From contig MU401455.1 in assembly GCA_022579005.1 (NCBI GenBank), positions 186,001 to 250,000 of the forward strand: a stretch of DNA of 64,000 nucleotides. The letters are read 5' to 3'. The position numbers were made by a program, and so were the translations under genes. The first letter of the stretch is position 1. Each line of letters opens with the position of its first letter. Positions 46,645-58,155 of the stretch are shown here, piece by piece. Source of the DNA: Poronia punctata (Eukaryota; Ascomycota; Sordariomycetes; Xylariales; Xylariaceae). The notes under the pieces were generated by a model. That model was not told the origin of the DNA and did not search any database. It saw only the letters and a list, made by a program, of their open reading frames with translations.

Positions 46645-47530
46645 AGATGGGAGCTTCGTAGAAGTCGGGCTTTGGGGGTCGGCTTATCCCTTTGATGTGT
46701 CCTTTTAAGACGGGAGAGGGGTTTCTCATGTGGTTTTGCACGACTATTACCTAAAGCCTCGACAGGAGACGTAATCGGTGGGAAGAGTGGATGAATGATG
46801 CTGGACACCCCGTAACAGTTCCTACCTACTTGGTAATGGATGGGTGGTAGGTGGAATGACGGAATGTGGTGAGGGGGGAACAGGAATAGGAAATAAACAC
46901 TAGGCTTAATAACCTTAATCGAAAGCATTTTACGGTCCTTACTATTCCATCCTATGGCCTCTGCTCGTAACACCATCAGTGGCATGTTGTAATAGCTTGG
47001 AAAGTTTGTATCGGGTATTAGGATGTCGACCCAACATCGCGTATATGTCGGACTGTCTACAAACGGTTTGCACTCTTGTCACACGATTTTCTTTTTCCGG
47101 CTGTCATCTTGAGGTTTGTGGTGTATTCTTTTGTTCGCATGCTATAAGGGGTAGATAAATAGCTTCATGGCTCATATGCTAGCCCTCTTGGGGTGCTAAC
47201 GTCGGCTCCCTATAGTAACGGGGAGTGCTTTTATAGGTAGTAAACGCGTGGTGGCGCAACTCATTGCGTCTATCATGTAGTGCAGTACCGGGGTCAACCC
47301 GACTCGCGTCGTAGAAACCTACAGACCCCCGAATGTCACCGTCACAAGCCGGGAAAGCGTAGGTTGAGCATTGGTTAATCTTTTATTTTCCTCCAGGCAT
47401 CGCCCTTGTGCTCAGAAGATTTGGATTCCGTCCTGGCCACGTGAAAAAAAACCCCTAATGCAATGCGAAAAACAGCCGGTAGACCCAGAAAACACCAGTA
47501 CCGCAACCACTAAACAACCATCGGCCCCTT
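46645..47530. other. Intergenic, 886 bases
   Basis: 3' sides of the small membrane-protein gene and of RPL21 (convergent). Plain spacer; no gene, tRNA or notable repeat. Confidence 0.6.
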
Positions 47531-48343
47531 TTAGATAGTCGTCTCGTACGCGAGCGGCACAACCGTCTCCGGGTGGTTGTCCTTCAGCGATACTGTTCTC
47601 GCGTCACGGGGCATAGCTGGCAGTCTCTTGACCTGGACAGTGATGCCCTTGGCCTTGGCCTCCTTCTTGGCAGCGGCGTTGGCCTTGACACGCTTCAGGA
47701 AGTCCTCTCGTGATCGGGACAGGGAGACGTGCTCGATACGGAGGTTGACGCGCTTCTCGAGGTAGCGGTTGCCGACTTGCTTGTAGATGATGACGCCGAC
47801 GGCCGACTTGGTTACGTTGTAGACAACACCGGTCTTGCCATGGTAGACCTTGTGGGGCATACTGCGTCGAGTTAGTCCATGTCCAGATCGGTTTATATAT
47901 CATATCGTGTCTCTCGTCTGTCGCAATTCGGGGGAAAATCGGTCGAGTCGAGCGTGTCACGATTGGAATTGTCCTCACCCCTTCTGTACGGCACCGTTGG
48001 CTTTTATGTCAACAATGTCGCCGACCCTAACCCGGTATTAGATTTTCGGTTCGTATATTCATATGTATCGGTTTAACCATACTTGTACTGCTGGAGGTAT
48101 GTCGACAGACGGATGAAACCCTTCTGGCGGAAGTTACGGCTGAACGCATAGCGTGTACCCGCGCGAAGACCTGGTCTCTCGTGTCAGCCCACCTTTCCTA
48201 TCGCCTAGGGAAATTTGAAATTCGTGAGGAGTTGGCGGAAGACGTCATGGTTCTTGGGCGAAACAAGAATTGACACTCCGTGGGATGTCGTTATCGAGGG
48301 CAATTGGGATTTCGTTGGAAAACATACCGGCAGCGTGACCCAT
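47531..48343 (-). CDS. rpl21: 60S ribosomal protein L21 (eL21)
   Basis: Four exons, 48343-48328, 48170-48083, 48026-47979 and 47861-47531, give 160 aa, the length of yeast Rpl21. The protein begins [19 protein letters not shown] and contains [15 protein letters not shown], then [20 protein letters not shown], and ends PVAYETTI-like (PLAYETTI). eL21 binds 28S rRNA and 5S RNP surfaces of the large subunit. The first exon is only 16 nt (five codons plus one base) and was found from its donor gtatgt and the conserved N-terminus. Introns are 157, 56 and 117 nt. It is divergently paired with RPS9, 437 bases between start codons, which suits co-regulation of ribosomal genes. Confidence 0.95.
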
Positions 48344-48780
48344 GGCGGCGGTGTTGTCGTGTGTTGGGGATTATCGGAAGAGTTGAGGTTGACGGTTTGC
48401 GATAATGGTAGGCTCACGAGGGAACTGGCTGTGGTGGGATTTTTTTACCTAAGGTTGGAGCCTCTTTCTTCGGAACTGACAGACAATTTTGTGTGCGCCG
48501 GCCGTGTATTGACTGGCAGCCAGCTGGCATTGGTAAAGCACTTACGGCCTTTCGACGTCTAGCAATCCTGCACCTGTCCACCACTTAAGCGAAGCCCCCG
48601 CCCTTCCACTTTCGGCTTAGCTCCGTCCTTGCCCTATTCCACACAATCAAACCATCCACCTTTATCGAATCCTCACTCGCGAACTTTTTCTTCGTCTTCG
48701 CGAACCTCCGACAACACCACTCCTTTGCGCCCATCGCCCAACGACAACCACCACCCCGAGGCAATTGAGGCACCGCAGCA
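48344..48780. promoter_or_regulatory. Shared divergent promoter of RPL21 and RPS9
   Basis: The 437 bases between the two start codons must carry both promoters. The side next to RPS9 is pyrimidine-rich (about 48640-48720), as expected for a ribosomal-protein leader. I could not identify a named ribosomal-promoter element with confidence. Confidence 0.6.
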
Positions 48781-49547
48781 ATGGCTCCTCTGTCTTACTC
48801 CAAGACCGCCAAGGTCCCCCGTCGCCCCTTCGAGGCCGCCCGACTGTCAGTAATCACCGGCCACTGAGCATGAGCTTGTTTCTCTGCTTAAGTCGAATGT
48901 GAATTAGAAACTGACTCGGTTCGAATAATAGTGATTCCGAGTTGAAGCTCGTCGGAGAGTACGGTCTACGCAACAAGCGTGAGGTGTGGCGTGTCCAGCT
49001 CACCCTGTCCAAGATCCGTCGTGCTGCCCGGTATGTTCTATTTTGCATACGCCCGTTCCGGCCCCCTCATTCCACTAAATAGGCTTTGGGGAGGAAAGAT
49101 GAACACTGGTACTAATTTCATTTACTCGACTACAGTCAGCTTCTTACCCTCGACGAGAAGGACCCCAAGCGTCTGTTCGAAGGCAATGCCCTCATTCGTC
49201 GTCTGGTGCGCATTGGTGTGCTCGATGAGTCCCGCATGAAGCTCGATTACGTCCTTGCCCTCAAGGTCGAAGATTTCATGGAGCGCCGCCTACAGACTTG
49301 CGTCTACAAGCTCGGCCTCGCCAAGTCCATCCACCACGCCCGTGTCCTCATCCGTCAGCGCCACATCCGTGTTGGCAAGCAGATCGTCAACGTTCCCTCT
49401 TTCATTGTCCGCCTGGACTCCCAGAAGCACATTGACTTCGCCCTGACCTCGCCCTTCGGTGGCGGCCGCCCTGGCCGTGTCCGGAGAAAGAAGGCCAAGG
49501 CCGCCGAGAAGAAGGATGACGGCGAGGAGGAGGAGGATGAAGAGTAA
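48781..49547 (+). CDS. rps9: 40S ribosomal protein S9 (uS4)
   Basis: Exons 48781-48845, 48932-49030 and 49136-49547 give 191 aa. The protein starts [18 protein letters not shown] and continues [40 protein letters not shown] and then the S4 RNA-binding region (about residues 105-170, [20 protein letters not shown]). It ends in a Lys-rich then acidic tail. uS4 is a primary 18S rRNA binder and part of the mRNA entry site. Length and sequence are typical of fungi. It shares a divergent promoter with RPL21. Confidence 0.97.
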
Positions 49548-49778
49548 ATGCGGCGCCCTAAACAAACTACATATGGTTGGGCCGCTTGGGATATGGAAAA
49601 GTGATGATATTATGGGTATGCATGCCCTTTCAGAGCTCAGGCGTTAGGCCACAGGGAAACCGGAATGCATGAACTTTTTCATGAATGATACCACGAGTGC
49701 ACAAATTGATGATTTTACTAGTGACTCGAGCATTATGTGATGTGTACTCTTTGCGTGCTCGCTTCGTCTTATTTGCTA

Positions 49779-51206
49779 TTATGATGCTAATTGATCGTTA
49801 CCTAAATACTTGGCCATAGGATCATCGGCTGCTGTCCGTTTCCTACGGTATTCATCCATCTCTGCCTCTGTGATTCCACCCATCATTTCTTCTATTGTTC
49901 GCTTCTTGGCGGCTGGCTTCGTAGACTCTGGCTCTTCGGATTGGGCTTGGCGCTCTTCTTCCTGGGGATTGTTATCTTCCTCAGTTGGCGCCTCTATAAG
50001 AGCCGCGCCTGTCCGTTGCCGTTCTGCATTTTCCCACGCTTTCTTGCCTTCTTCTCCAGTACAGTAGCTGTTCTTGATAAAAGAGTGACAACATGCGTAG
50101 CCCCATTTGAAGTTTGACCACCAGCTGCCCCAGACAGACGTGTGGTTGTTGGTGAAAACATCCTCGGCATACTTTGATCTCGCAACAGTCGTTGGCGCGC
50201 CCTTGATCAAGCCTGCCTCGTCATATTCGACGAACTGTTCTGATTCCGTCACGACAAGGTCGCGCAAGGCAGAGGGCATTGTATCGTCGCTGATACCATA
50301 CTTTTCCTGCAATGCTTTCCGATGGGCCTCCTTCTTCTTTTCGGCTTCTTCCCTCTCCTTCTTCCGCAGGAACTCTCCTGCAGTAGGGTTGGCTTGTAAA
50401 TGCTGGCTTGTATCGCCGCTTCTTTCTTGTTTCTCCCATGCATATTTCTGGGCCTTTTCAAATTCTGCTGCATCGCCTGACGCTCGCAGAAAGCCCTCTT
50501 CAGCGAAAAGTTCCGCGGCCTTGTCCACCGTGGCGCCAGCGTCAACCATTGTTCTGGTTTTCGGATCGTATTTGGCCGACTCCAGATCGAGATTTAGCAG
50601 ATATTTGGCCGTGTCCTCTCGTAAACGCAGCTGCCTTGTCGCTGTGCTTTGGTGCCGACTCATATCCGATTCTTCTGCGTACTTTTCGCCGTCGTCCCTC
50701 TCATCCTCGCCTTCCTCCTTGTCGGTCTTCTCCTTGCCTTCCAGTTGGTTCCGCAGCTCTTCCATCTGCGAGTAGCGGTCCACGACATGTCGGTATTCCT
50801 TCGGGTCATAGCCGTTCCAGCGATCGCGCTTCGCGTCCCAGCCCAGCTCGACCTCCTGTATGACTTCGTCGGCCGCGATGTCCTTCCCCGTCCACTTGGC
50901 GCCTTTCGCCCGCGGCCGGCTGAGGCATTCTTTCGTCTTGTGGGTCATGGCGCCGCAGTTTTCACATGCGCCTTTCCGGTACTTGGTCGCTGCCGGGCCC
51001 AACTTCTTCCCGCGGTCGTACCATTTTGACTGGTCGTCCTTGGTCTTCTGAAGACGTTGATGTTCTAGGTAGTCGGTCTGGTCGCCTTCTTCCCCGGCGT
51101 AAAAGGGCCGCTTGCTGATGAACGCGGGGATGTATATGTTCTCTTCTTTGGATGCCGCAGACGCCCTGTCGTTCCTTCGCGGCGGCGGTGGTGGCGGAGG
51201 CGGCAT
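49779..51206 (-). CDS. slu7: Pre-mRNA splicing factor SLU7
   Basis: A single exon of 475 aa. A proline run at the start is followed by [18 protein letters not shown] and then the zinc knuckle [14 protein letters not shown] (C-x2-C-x4-H-x4-C, about residues 81-94). Next come [10 protein letters not shown] and [20 protein letters not shown], all typical of SLU7. The C-terminal part contains [15 protein letters not shown] and VWGSWW. SLU7 acts in the second catalytic step of splicing with Prp18, choosing 3' splice sites. Length is near that of other filamentous fungi. It is divergent from REV3, with 600 bases between start codons. The N-terminal GGC/GGT-rich repeat encodes the proline run and may vary between strains. 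Confidence 0.96.
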   Translation of the reverse strand: MPPPPPPPPRRNDRASAASKEENIYIPAFISKRPFYAGEEGDQTDYLEHQRLQKTKDDQSKWYDRGKKLGPAATKYRKGACENCGAMTHKTKECLSRPRAKGAKWTGKDIAADEVIQEVELGWDAKRDRWNGYDPKEYRHVVDRYSQMEELRNQLEGKEKTDKEEGEDERDDGEKYAEESDMSRHQSTATRQLRLREDTAKYLLNLDLESAKYDPKTRTMVDAGATVDKAAELFAEEGFLRASGDAAEFEKAQKYAWEKQERSGDTSQHLQANPTAGEFLRKKEREEAEKKKEAHRKALQEKYGISDDTMPSALRDLVVTESEQFVEYDEAGLIKGAPTTVARSKYAEDVFTNNHTSVWGSWWSNFKWGYACCHSFIKNSYCTGEEGKKAWENAERQRTGAALIEAPTEEDNNPQEEERQAQSEEPESTKPAAKKRTIEEMMGGITEAEMDEYRRKRTAADDPMAKYLGNDQLAS

Positions 51207-51806
51207 GATGGCGGACTTGGTGGTGGTAGATTGTTATTCGGGCTGTTGAAATACGATTGTGTAGTAGGCGGCAGTGATATCTATCCAGCTCTAAGATCAA
51301 TTCGCAAATTGTGTAGTTTCTTTACACGTAGGTTAGTGGTAGGCGCAAGTTGATGGCAAAGCAACCTCTTGAACTAAAACTTGTTCGGGTTGAGCCAGAG
51401 AGTGGTAGATGTGGCTGGTGTCTCTACTCGTATCAAGAGGTACATCTACAAGTAAAACTCATAAAGGCGGCTGATTTTAGCTTGGCTAAAGTCAATTTAT
51501 AGGATCCACTACTGACGCTACCAACTGGCTATTCTTCAATGGGCTAGTCCAACCACTTTAAAGTGGAACCGCCTGACTTCGCATTCTTCTCGCGTCACTA
51601 GCAAGCACTCGATAATTACCTAGGAGTACATTGACGCGTCTCATTCCCAGGGTTTCACCAATACGAGAACCGAGTTCTTTGTTGGATCATTGGAATTACC
51701 TATGAGAACGGTCACATTCCCAAGTGTGCTCGGCCACAAGTCTTATACTACAGCATGAATCTGTCTTCTAATCGGCATATTCTCACATTGCCATGTGTAG
51801 GTCGTC
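51207..51806. promoter_or_regulatory. Divergent promoter region of SLU7 and REV3
   Basis: Six hundred bases between the two start codons. TACTCGTA at 51425. No named element is recognised and no gene is present. Confidence 0.5.
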
Positions 51807-54800
51807 ATGGACGTCTTCCGCGTACGGCTGAATTGCATCGATCACTATCAAGCTATTCCAACGAAATATGACCCGGTGCTTCGAAATGATGTTAAGCCCT
51901 CACAACTTTCCAAGGAGCCAAAGGTACCAGTGATTCGGGTGTTCGGATCCACCGAGACTGGCCAAAAAGTCTGTGCTCATGTTCATGGCGCATTTCCGTA
52001 TCTTTTCATAGAGTACCGAGGCAGTCTGCGTTTTGATGATGGTAAGTGGGGTCCCATATTGGGAGTGAGGGGATTCATGCTCTGACGGATCCCAATAGTC
52101 AACGCATATATCCATCGATTGCATCTGTCCATCGACCACGCCCTGGCCGTGAGCTACAGGCGCAATGTCTATGATGGCCAACATAGATATGTGGCAAGAA
52201 TTACTCTTGTCAAGGGGATTCCCTTTTATGGTTTTCATGTTGGATACAGGTTCTACCTGAAAATATACATGTTGAACCCCGTGGTAATGACGCGCCTCGC
52301 AGAACTTCTTCAGCAAGGTGCGGTAATGAAGCAGAAGTTCCAGCCACACGAGGCCCATCTTCAATATCTGCTCCAATTCATGGCCGACTACAATCTCTAC
52401 GGATGCGGATACGTTGATGCTCGGAGGGTGCGCTTCAGAGGCCCGGTTCCAGAGCCTGAAGCTGATGAAAGTTTCGGAAGCTCGACTCATTTGTGGCACA
52501 GCCATTCTGTTCCACGGCCTTTTATCACCGATGAGCCTGACTTACCACGGATGAGTCATTGTTCCATCGAGGTTGATATATGCGTCCAAGACATCGCCAA
52601 CCGGCATGAAATAAGAGAGAGGCAACTGCACCATGATTTCGTCGAAAGGAAGAATCCGCTACCTGCCGATATGAAATTGGTGCATAGCATGGCTGGGCTG
52701 TGGAAGGACGAGACTAAGCGCCGGAAACGTCGCATGCAGAGTTCGACAGCGGGTAGCAGTCCCTTCCCTCCAGAGGTCCTAGTGTCCATGTCTGCCGATC
52801 CTCGTGATTCCCAGCCCCCTGGTTGGCTTCATGAAGAAGAATACCGGCATCAGCTCCGAGAGTTAGTCAGCCAGGAACATGACCAGAGCGACGACACCGA
52901 GATAACATTCGACACATTTGTTAAACGTGTGCCGTTTGAGGAGACGGTGAAAACCGTGCTGCAATCCGTTGAAGATTTGTATCCCGAAAATCTACGGTCG
53001 GCATTACAGTCGACGCAGCTTTCCGGCATAGATGATGATCCGACGAGCAGCATTGTGGTGGACGAAAATCGTATACTTGGCCTGGAGCCTGAAGAAGACG
53101 AGGATGGATTCTTCCCCAATGATTCCGATGAAGACAAGATAAGAGTTGCAAAGACCAAAGAGAATCGTAACTCAATATCACAGTATAAGAACACATCCCT
53201 CAGCCTAGAGACCGACGGCTTGAATACTAGACCTAGTTTCGGTTCAAGTCTACACTCCCTCCCCGAAGGTGTTGGGACTAGCTGTTTGCGTACTGGAGGC
53301 CGAGTAAAACAGCCAGTCTCTAAAGCGCTGCTTGATGCTGCCACAGAGCATGGCCTGTTAAGCAAAGCCTCCCAGGCTCGACATGCCAATTTGGCGGAGA
53401 TGAGCTCTTCGAAGCGCCGCGCAGACTCAATTTCAGGCCCCGAAGAGAAGCGACGTCGCGTTGAATTCGCACCCTTGCCTCAGGTTAACGTAGAAGGTGT
53501 GGGTGAGTGCAAGGACGGGGCCGGTGCGAAAGTACATGGGCGTTTATCGCTGTCCGACCGCCCCCTAGACAGCGGCGACAACGCGAGAATACCAAACAAA
53601 AAGCAGTCGGGATCACAACGACTCAACTTTCCTGTTGTTAAGGACCCCCATGATCCAAGCACGGTGTTACGCCTAAGTCAGACCAGCTCGCAACAAAGTG
53701 ATGACGGCCAGGCGAAGAGGTCTTGCTCTTTTGGCACATCAACGTTACCTAAGAGTCCTTCTACAGTCGCTGGCTCCCAAGCCTCGACGATACGGCCGAC
53801 GGGGTCGTTGACAAGCTCAATTGGAGCAACAAAACCCGTGAACATTGCCGACCTTGAGTGTGCGGCCCGCCTTCACGCGCGTTTCCATGTCTTCCACGAA
53901 CAGGCCCCATCAGCCTCCGAAGTACTCTCTACAATGCAGTCGTACAATCGACCCGACGTCATATACCAGGGTGCATACTATAGTGACGATAAAGATGTAC
54001 CTACGCGTGCTCGAGAATACGCTGGTCATGAGTTTCGCCTAGAGGGTAATACTGTACCATTTCTTCCCGATTTTGATTGGAGTGGCGAAAGCCCAGCCAG
54101 CTACGGCATCAAGTCTGAAGCGCAAATTGGAAATGACGAAAACTTGGAAAAATACAGGAAACAGCGCCAGGCCTGTTCATTGCGGGGCTGGGAAATTGCC
54201 CAACCCCCGCCTAGCTTCGCAGAAGTGAAAGACTGGGCAGAGAAGGTTGAATGTGCAGCGGCAAATTCAACTGAGCCTGTGTTGAATATCAAGGACCCCG
54301 AGTTACGGCCATATATGTCCCAGATTGACGGGGCAACTCCGAAAAATAAACACGGGTTTCGGTACTCGCAGAAGATGAAATCCACAAGTGTCCGGCACGA
54401 AGCTCAATATATGAGTACCCTGAGCCTCGAAGTACATGTCAACACTCGTGGTAAGCTCGTGCCGGATCCTGAAGAGGACGAGATACAGGCCATATTCTGG
54501 TGTCTAAAGTCGGATGAGAATATCTCGACCGGGGAGGATAGCCCCTCCGGCGTGCAGTCAGGGGTGATCGTGGTCTCGGAGGACGGATCTCTGGCACAGA
54601 GCATGCAAAGACTAACCCGTACCAAAATTATCGAAGAGTCATCGGAACTCGACCTGATGGTGAGGATGGTTGAAATAGTTCGCACACATGACCCAGATAT
54701 TCTCACCGGGTACGAAGTCCACGGGTCTTCGTGGGGATTTCTCATCGAGCGGGCACGACTGAAGTACGATTACGCCTTGGCGGACGAATTCTCGAGAACA

Positions 54801-56939
54801 AAAAGTCAATCGTTCGGCCGGTCCAAGCGGGAAGCGGACAAATGGGGGTTCAATACCACTTCTGCCATCCGAGTCACTGGTAGACATATGATTAACATCT
54901 GGAGGTCCATGCGGGGAGAGCTTAATCTCCTTCAATACACGATGGAGAACGTCGCTTGGCATGTCCTACACAGGCGAATCCCTCATTACCCCTGGCACAC
55001 GTTGACGGCCTGGTATAGGGGAGGCAAGGCTCGAGATCTAAGCAAACTGATGCGTTACTATTTGACTCGGACCAAGCTTGACATTGAGATTCTTGAGGCA
55101 AATGAGTTGATTTCCCGCACCAGCGAGCAAGCCCGAGTACTAGGTGTCGACTTCTTTTCCGTCTTTTCCCGAGGGTCCCAATTCAAGGTCGAGTCCATCA
55201 TGTTTAGAATTACGAAACCCGAGAACTTCGTTCTTATATCCCCGGACAGGAAGCAGGTGGGAACGCAGAATGCACTCGAATGCCTTCCACTCGTGATGGA
55301 GCCACAGAGCGCATTCTATAATAGCCCCCTTCTTGTCCTCGATTTCCAGAGTCTGTATCCCAGCGTCATGATCGCCTACAACTACTGCTATTCCACCTTT
55401 CTCGGGCGGATCGTCAATTGGCGAGGAACGAACAAAATGGGCTTCGCAGAGTATCGACGGCAAAAGAGATTGTTGGAACTTTTGAAGCATCACATCAACA
55501 TTGCCCCGAATGGTATCATGTACTGCAAGGCCGAGATTCGAAAATCTCTTCTGGCCAAGATGTTGACGGAAATCCTGGAGACGCGGGTGATGGTGAAAAG
55601 TGGCATGAAACAGGACAAGGAGGACAAGACGCTACAGCGCCTACTGAATAACAGGCAGCTGGCCTTGAAGTTACTGGCAAACGTCACATACGGCTATACA
55701 TCGGCTTCCTTCTCTGGTCGCATGCCATGTTCGGAGATTGCGGACAGCATCGTCCAAACCGGGAGGGAGACGCTCGAGCGCGCCATAGCATTCATTCACT
55801 CAGTCGACAAATGGAAAGCCGAGGTTGTCTATGGCGACACGGACAGTTTATTCATCCATCTACCAGGCAGAACGAAAGACCAGGCTTTTGATATCGGCAA
55901 CGAGATCGCCCAAAGAGTCACAGACATGAACCCTCGACCCATAAAGCTCAAATTCGAAAAGGTCTACCACCCTTGTCTACTTCTCGCTAAGAAGCGTTAT
56001 GTGGGATACAAATACGAAAGCAAGGACCAGGCCAAACCCGACTTTGACGCCAAAGGTATCGAGACCGTTCGAAGGGACGGCACGCCTGCAGAACAGATAA
56101 TTGAGGAGAAAGCGTTGAAGATTTTGTTTGAAACCGCCGATCTCAGTCAAGTCAAGGCGTACTTTCAGAGGCAGTGCGCCAAGATTATGCGTGGGGCGGT
56201 TTCTATCCAGGATTTCTGCTTCGCAAGAGAGGTGAAGTTGGGGACTTACAGTGAAAGGGGCCCACCCCCGCCCGGTGCTCTAATCAGCACGAAGAGGATG
56301 CTTGGGGATGCAAGAGCGGAACCTCAATACGGCGAACGGGTGCCGTATGTTGTCATTAGTGGCGCGCCGGGAGCTCGACTCATCGACCGCTGCGTGGCAC
56401 CAGAGGAGCTGCTAAGCAATTCACACCTTAGCCTCGACTCGGAGTATTACATCTCGAAGAACTTGATCCCACCGCTCGAGCGAATCTTCAACCTCGTGGG
56501 AGCCAATGTGCGCCAGTGGTACGATGAGATGCCGAAAGTACAACGGATCCACCGCGTGGATCCCACGTACGGCAACATGGTTGCCAAGAAGACGTTAGAG
56601 TCGTACATGAAGGCGGCAGCGTGTCTAGTTTGCGGCCACAAGACGAAGAACGAGAGCTCCATATGCACACGCTGCCAGGCTGACGTCCCGACGTCGTTGA
56701 CGAAGCTCCAGACACAATTGAACGGGGAAGAGAAGAAACTACTAGACGTGATAAAGATATGTCAGAGTTGTGCTGGGCTGGCCCCATTAGACGAAGTCCC
56801 GTGCGATAGTAAGGATTGCCCTGTTTTCTATACGCGGATGAAGCAGTCTGCACGGTATAGAGCCGAGAAGGGCGTTGTTGAGCCCGCCATTAAACAGCTT
56901 CTGGATGGACCTGTCGGAGTTGGAGCATTGGAGTGGTAG
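51807..56939 (+). CDS. rev3: DNA polymerase zeta catalytic subunit REV3
   Basis: Exons 51807-52041 and 52099-56939 (intron 52042-52098) give 1691 aa. REV3 is the B-family polymerase that extends from mismatched or damaged ends in translesion synthesis, working with Rev7 and Pol31/32. Visible blocks: an N-terminal B-family fold (FRVRLNCIDHYQ), a long disordered insert, then polymerase motif A (DFQSLYPS from Asp1160), motif B (NRQLALKLLANVTYGY) and motif C (YGDTDS, Asp1325 and Asp1327 the metal-binding residues). At the C-terminus are CysA (Cys1587, 1590, 1601, 1604) and CysB (Cys1633, 1636, 1647, 1652), the latter the likely 4Fe-4S site that binds accessory subunits. All catalytic residues are present, so it should be active. 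Length is within the fungal range. Confidence 0.97.
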
Positions 56940-58155
56940 TTGTTTAATGTGTACATGTGTCGATTATGATGTGATGCCACGAGTTGGAGAGGAGGCCATT
57001 ACTGCTGGAGATGGTATTGTGTAGCATCTCGGTTTGTAAAGATGGTTGTTTTGTGATACCATGATGGATATTAGCGGTGCATTTGCAGTGGCGTTTAGTC
57101 TAGGTCGTATTGGCATTACATCTAGATGGTTCCGGCCACCAATAGTACATGATGGTTTTGATGGAAATCTCTCGTTGTACGATTCCGCTGTTTCTTCTTT
57201 TCGTTCATACCTAACCTTAGGATGAAGACGTTTAGTCCACTCTTGTATATGCCATTCCAATCATGCGAATGTATGTTCCGTAGGTTGTACTGTAATCATT
57301 AAAGAATGCATCACATATATTGTTTGGTACTACGATAGAAATTCCTCCGAGAAGCACCCCGTGCAGGACATACTCGTATGTATCGCTTCCGGAGAACTAG
57401 TCTGTTGGAACCGACTATACATATGCCCCTTTATATATGTTGTGTACCTAACTTATACCTTTAAAGGGCGGATTATGTTGTAGGTATATAAACCATAAGG
57501 CTTCTGGTTTTATTTTTCTTTATATTAACCTAATATGTTGTACTTGTAGTGTGATAGGTAGCGTAAACGGTAAAACCGTTGGTTTTCATTCCGAGGTTTC
57601 ATTTCTCTGTGACCGGAATTGTTAACGGCCATGCAACTAGCATATGCATCTAGAGCGGGTAAGCCATTCCAAATATGCTCTTAAACATTGACTAGATCCA
57701 CAATAACCCGCAAAGCCGTACCCCGCGAATCTACAAAACAGGTTAGATCGGTCTAGACTTGTGACGTGGGATTCTTCGATAGTCCGTCCGGACTCAGAAC
57801 AGGTAAGCAGCATTTCCAACCAAAGGACGGCTGGGAGCTTGACGGGGCATTTTACCTCTACCTGCCAAATATGAACACTGGGTGTAATTGTTTCTTCTTA
57901 CCTCGTCTCGTGTTGCAGTGTGTTTTTCATTTTCTAGCATTCAATCGTATCAACTTCTCTCCCTTGTCATTCGTAGAAGAAACCAAATTAGCAATGACTC
58001 CCTTGACTTGTTTCTAATAACGCGCGCTGACTCGGACCACCGATCCGCCTTCCCGTCTTGTAGAAATCAACACTCATGATCTTTGACGGTCAAGCTACGC
58101 AGCCGAATTCAGCAGAACCAGAGCCTGTCGTCGGTCATCATCACATACCGTAGCC
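56940..58155. other. Intergenic, 1.2 kb
   Basis: 3' side of REV3 and promoter and leader of the SMP-domain gene. TACTCGTA at 57371. The last 250 bases are CT-rich with acceptor-like sites (for example ending at 58063), suggesting a spliced leader. No other gene. Confidence 0.55.

Noticed and set aside
50107..51029. Plus-strand frames over SLU7
   Set aside because: Shadows of the SLU7 gene.
57541..57605. Possible tRNA near 57.56 kb
   Set aside because: The B-box-like string lacks TTCGA, and no cloverleaf can be drawn.
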